From the NCBI GenBank assembly GCA_001872165.1, contig MNXK01000147.1:1-10161 (forward strand): a DNA stretch of 10,161 bases, in the 5' to 3' direction. A program made the position numbers and the translations under genes. Source of the stretch: Anaerolineae bacterium CG2_30_58_95 (GTDB lineage: Bacteria > Chloroflexota > Anaerolineae > Anaerolineales > Villigracilaceae). Under the pieces are notes generated by a model. That model searched no databases and was not told the DNA's origin. It saw only the letters and a list, made by a program, of their open reading frames with translations. This document shows positions 9,636 to 10,161 of this stretch, in pieces (the stretch's first letter is position 1; every line of letters begins with the position of its first letter).

Positions 9636-10161
9636 TCTCCCTCCTTTCGACGTGGTTTCCAGCCAAAGGCAGCCGGCAGTTAATAATGGTACCTTCTCCA
9701 GGGGCTGCCTGGATGGCGAGATGGCCGCCGACCTGCTCGGCGCGTTCCATCATATTGAGCAGACCCATCGAATCCTCGGCGTTCATCGCCTGTTGGAGAT
9801 CGAAACCCTTGCCTTCATCCTGAACCTGGATCCACAGGACGTCCCCCTCCACCTGGAGACGGACGCTGGCCGTCTTGACGCCGGCGTGACGGACGACGTT
9901 GGTGAGCGCCTCCTGGATGATGCGGTAAGCGCTGATCTCGATCTCCGGCGCAAGCCGTTTTCGCTCCATGCCGGTATGCTTGAAATCTATCTCGACGCCT
10001 GTCTGCGTGGAAAAACGATTGAAGAGGGAGAGCAAGCCGGGAATCAATCCCAGATCGTCCAGCACCCTGGGGCGCAGTTCGACCGACAGCGCGCTGACCT
10101 GCGTGATCAGGGTTTTCGTCAACTCTTGGATTTCGGCGATCTTGCCCCGGATGACGCCATC
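9604..10161 (-). CDS. DesK/NarX-type sensor histidine kinase, C-terminal part (5' end outside window)
   Basis: The frame is open to the right edge; the TTG at 10122 is internal and not a convincing start. The visible 185 residues hold the end of the HisKA_3 dimerisation region (LSVELRPRVLDDLGLIPGL) and a full HATPase_c domain: the N box in RIIQEALTNVVRHAG, the G1 box DEGKGFD, and a second glycine-rich part with SMGLLNMMERAEQVGG and PGEGT. The phosphorylated histidine (usually in a RELHDELGQ-like motif) and any sensor or membrane domains lie beyond the edge, so the signal cannot be named. The C-terminal tail (R-R-E-S-E-R-D-E-D) is charged and is encoded within the 32-bp overlap with the response regulator. 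Both the overlap and the HisKA_3/NarL pairing indicate that these two proteins are cognate. Confidence 0.94.
   Translation of the reverse strand, partial: DGVIRGKIAEIQELTKTLITQVSALSVELRPRVLDDLGLIPGLLSLFNRFSTQTGVEIDFKHTGMERKRLAPEIEISAYRIIQEALTNVVRHAGVKTASVRLQVEGDVLWIQVQDEGKGFDLQQAMNAEDSMGLLNMMERAEQVGGHLAIQAAPGEGTIINCRLPLAGNHVERRESERDEDRPGR

Noticed and set aside
10120..10122. TTG as the start of the histidine kinase
   Set aside because: The frame stays open to the window edge with kinase-like sequence before it, and the phosphorylated histidine must lie further upstream.

Overview
The window looks like chromosomal DNA of a GC-rich, environmental bacterium. The mix of genes fits Chloroflexota, class Anaerolineae: a GH94 disaccharide phosphorylase, a CheB-CheR-PAS fusion, a long PAS/GAF/HD-GYP protein, NarL-type two-component genes, and a four-helix-bundle (S23-type) gene embedded in short heptanucleotide repeats. 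This assignment is an inference from gene content and repeat style. No rRNA or other phylogenetic marker is present.

Left part, + strand (1-2010): the 3' part of a GH94 cellobiose phosphorylase-like gene, open at the window edge. A small cupin gene follows 12 bp downstream, with a good Shine-Dalgarno sequence. Together they look like the end of a sugar-utilisation operon.

Middle (2011-2671): a repeat-dominated stretch. A head-to-head array of 7-bp units separates the + strand genes from the minus-strand genes. Then comes one small minus-strand S23/four-helix-bundle gene, bounded at both ends by arrays of the same unit (consensus GGCNNAT on one strand, ATNNGCC on the other).

Right part, minus strand (2652-8734): a signalling cluster transcribed right to left. 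The order is a receiver-only response regulator (GTG start), a CheB-CheR-PAS fusion overlapping it by 8 bp, then a triple-PAS/double-GAF/HD-GYP protein. The first two are probably translationally coupled. The third follows after a 70-bp gap filled mostly by a different 7-bp repeat. The cluster has methyl-transfer, receiver and c-di-GMP-degrading domains but no recognisable histidine kinase. After a 241-bp intergenic region with a nested dyad and a consensus -10 box comes a second minus-strand pair: a NarL/LuxR response regulator overlapping a DesK/NarX-type histidine kinase that runs off the right edge.

The most notable signal is not a gene. Four arrays with three different unit sequences all keep a strict 7-bp period. 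One lies in frame inside the GH94 gene. Two are built head to head as inverted arms. Three consecutive minus-strand genes have their TAG stop codon inside, or at the exact edge of, such an array. This may be a heptad-repeat system that colonises gene ends and carries or accompanies the S23 gene.
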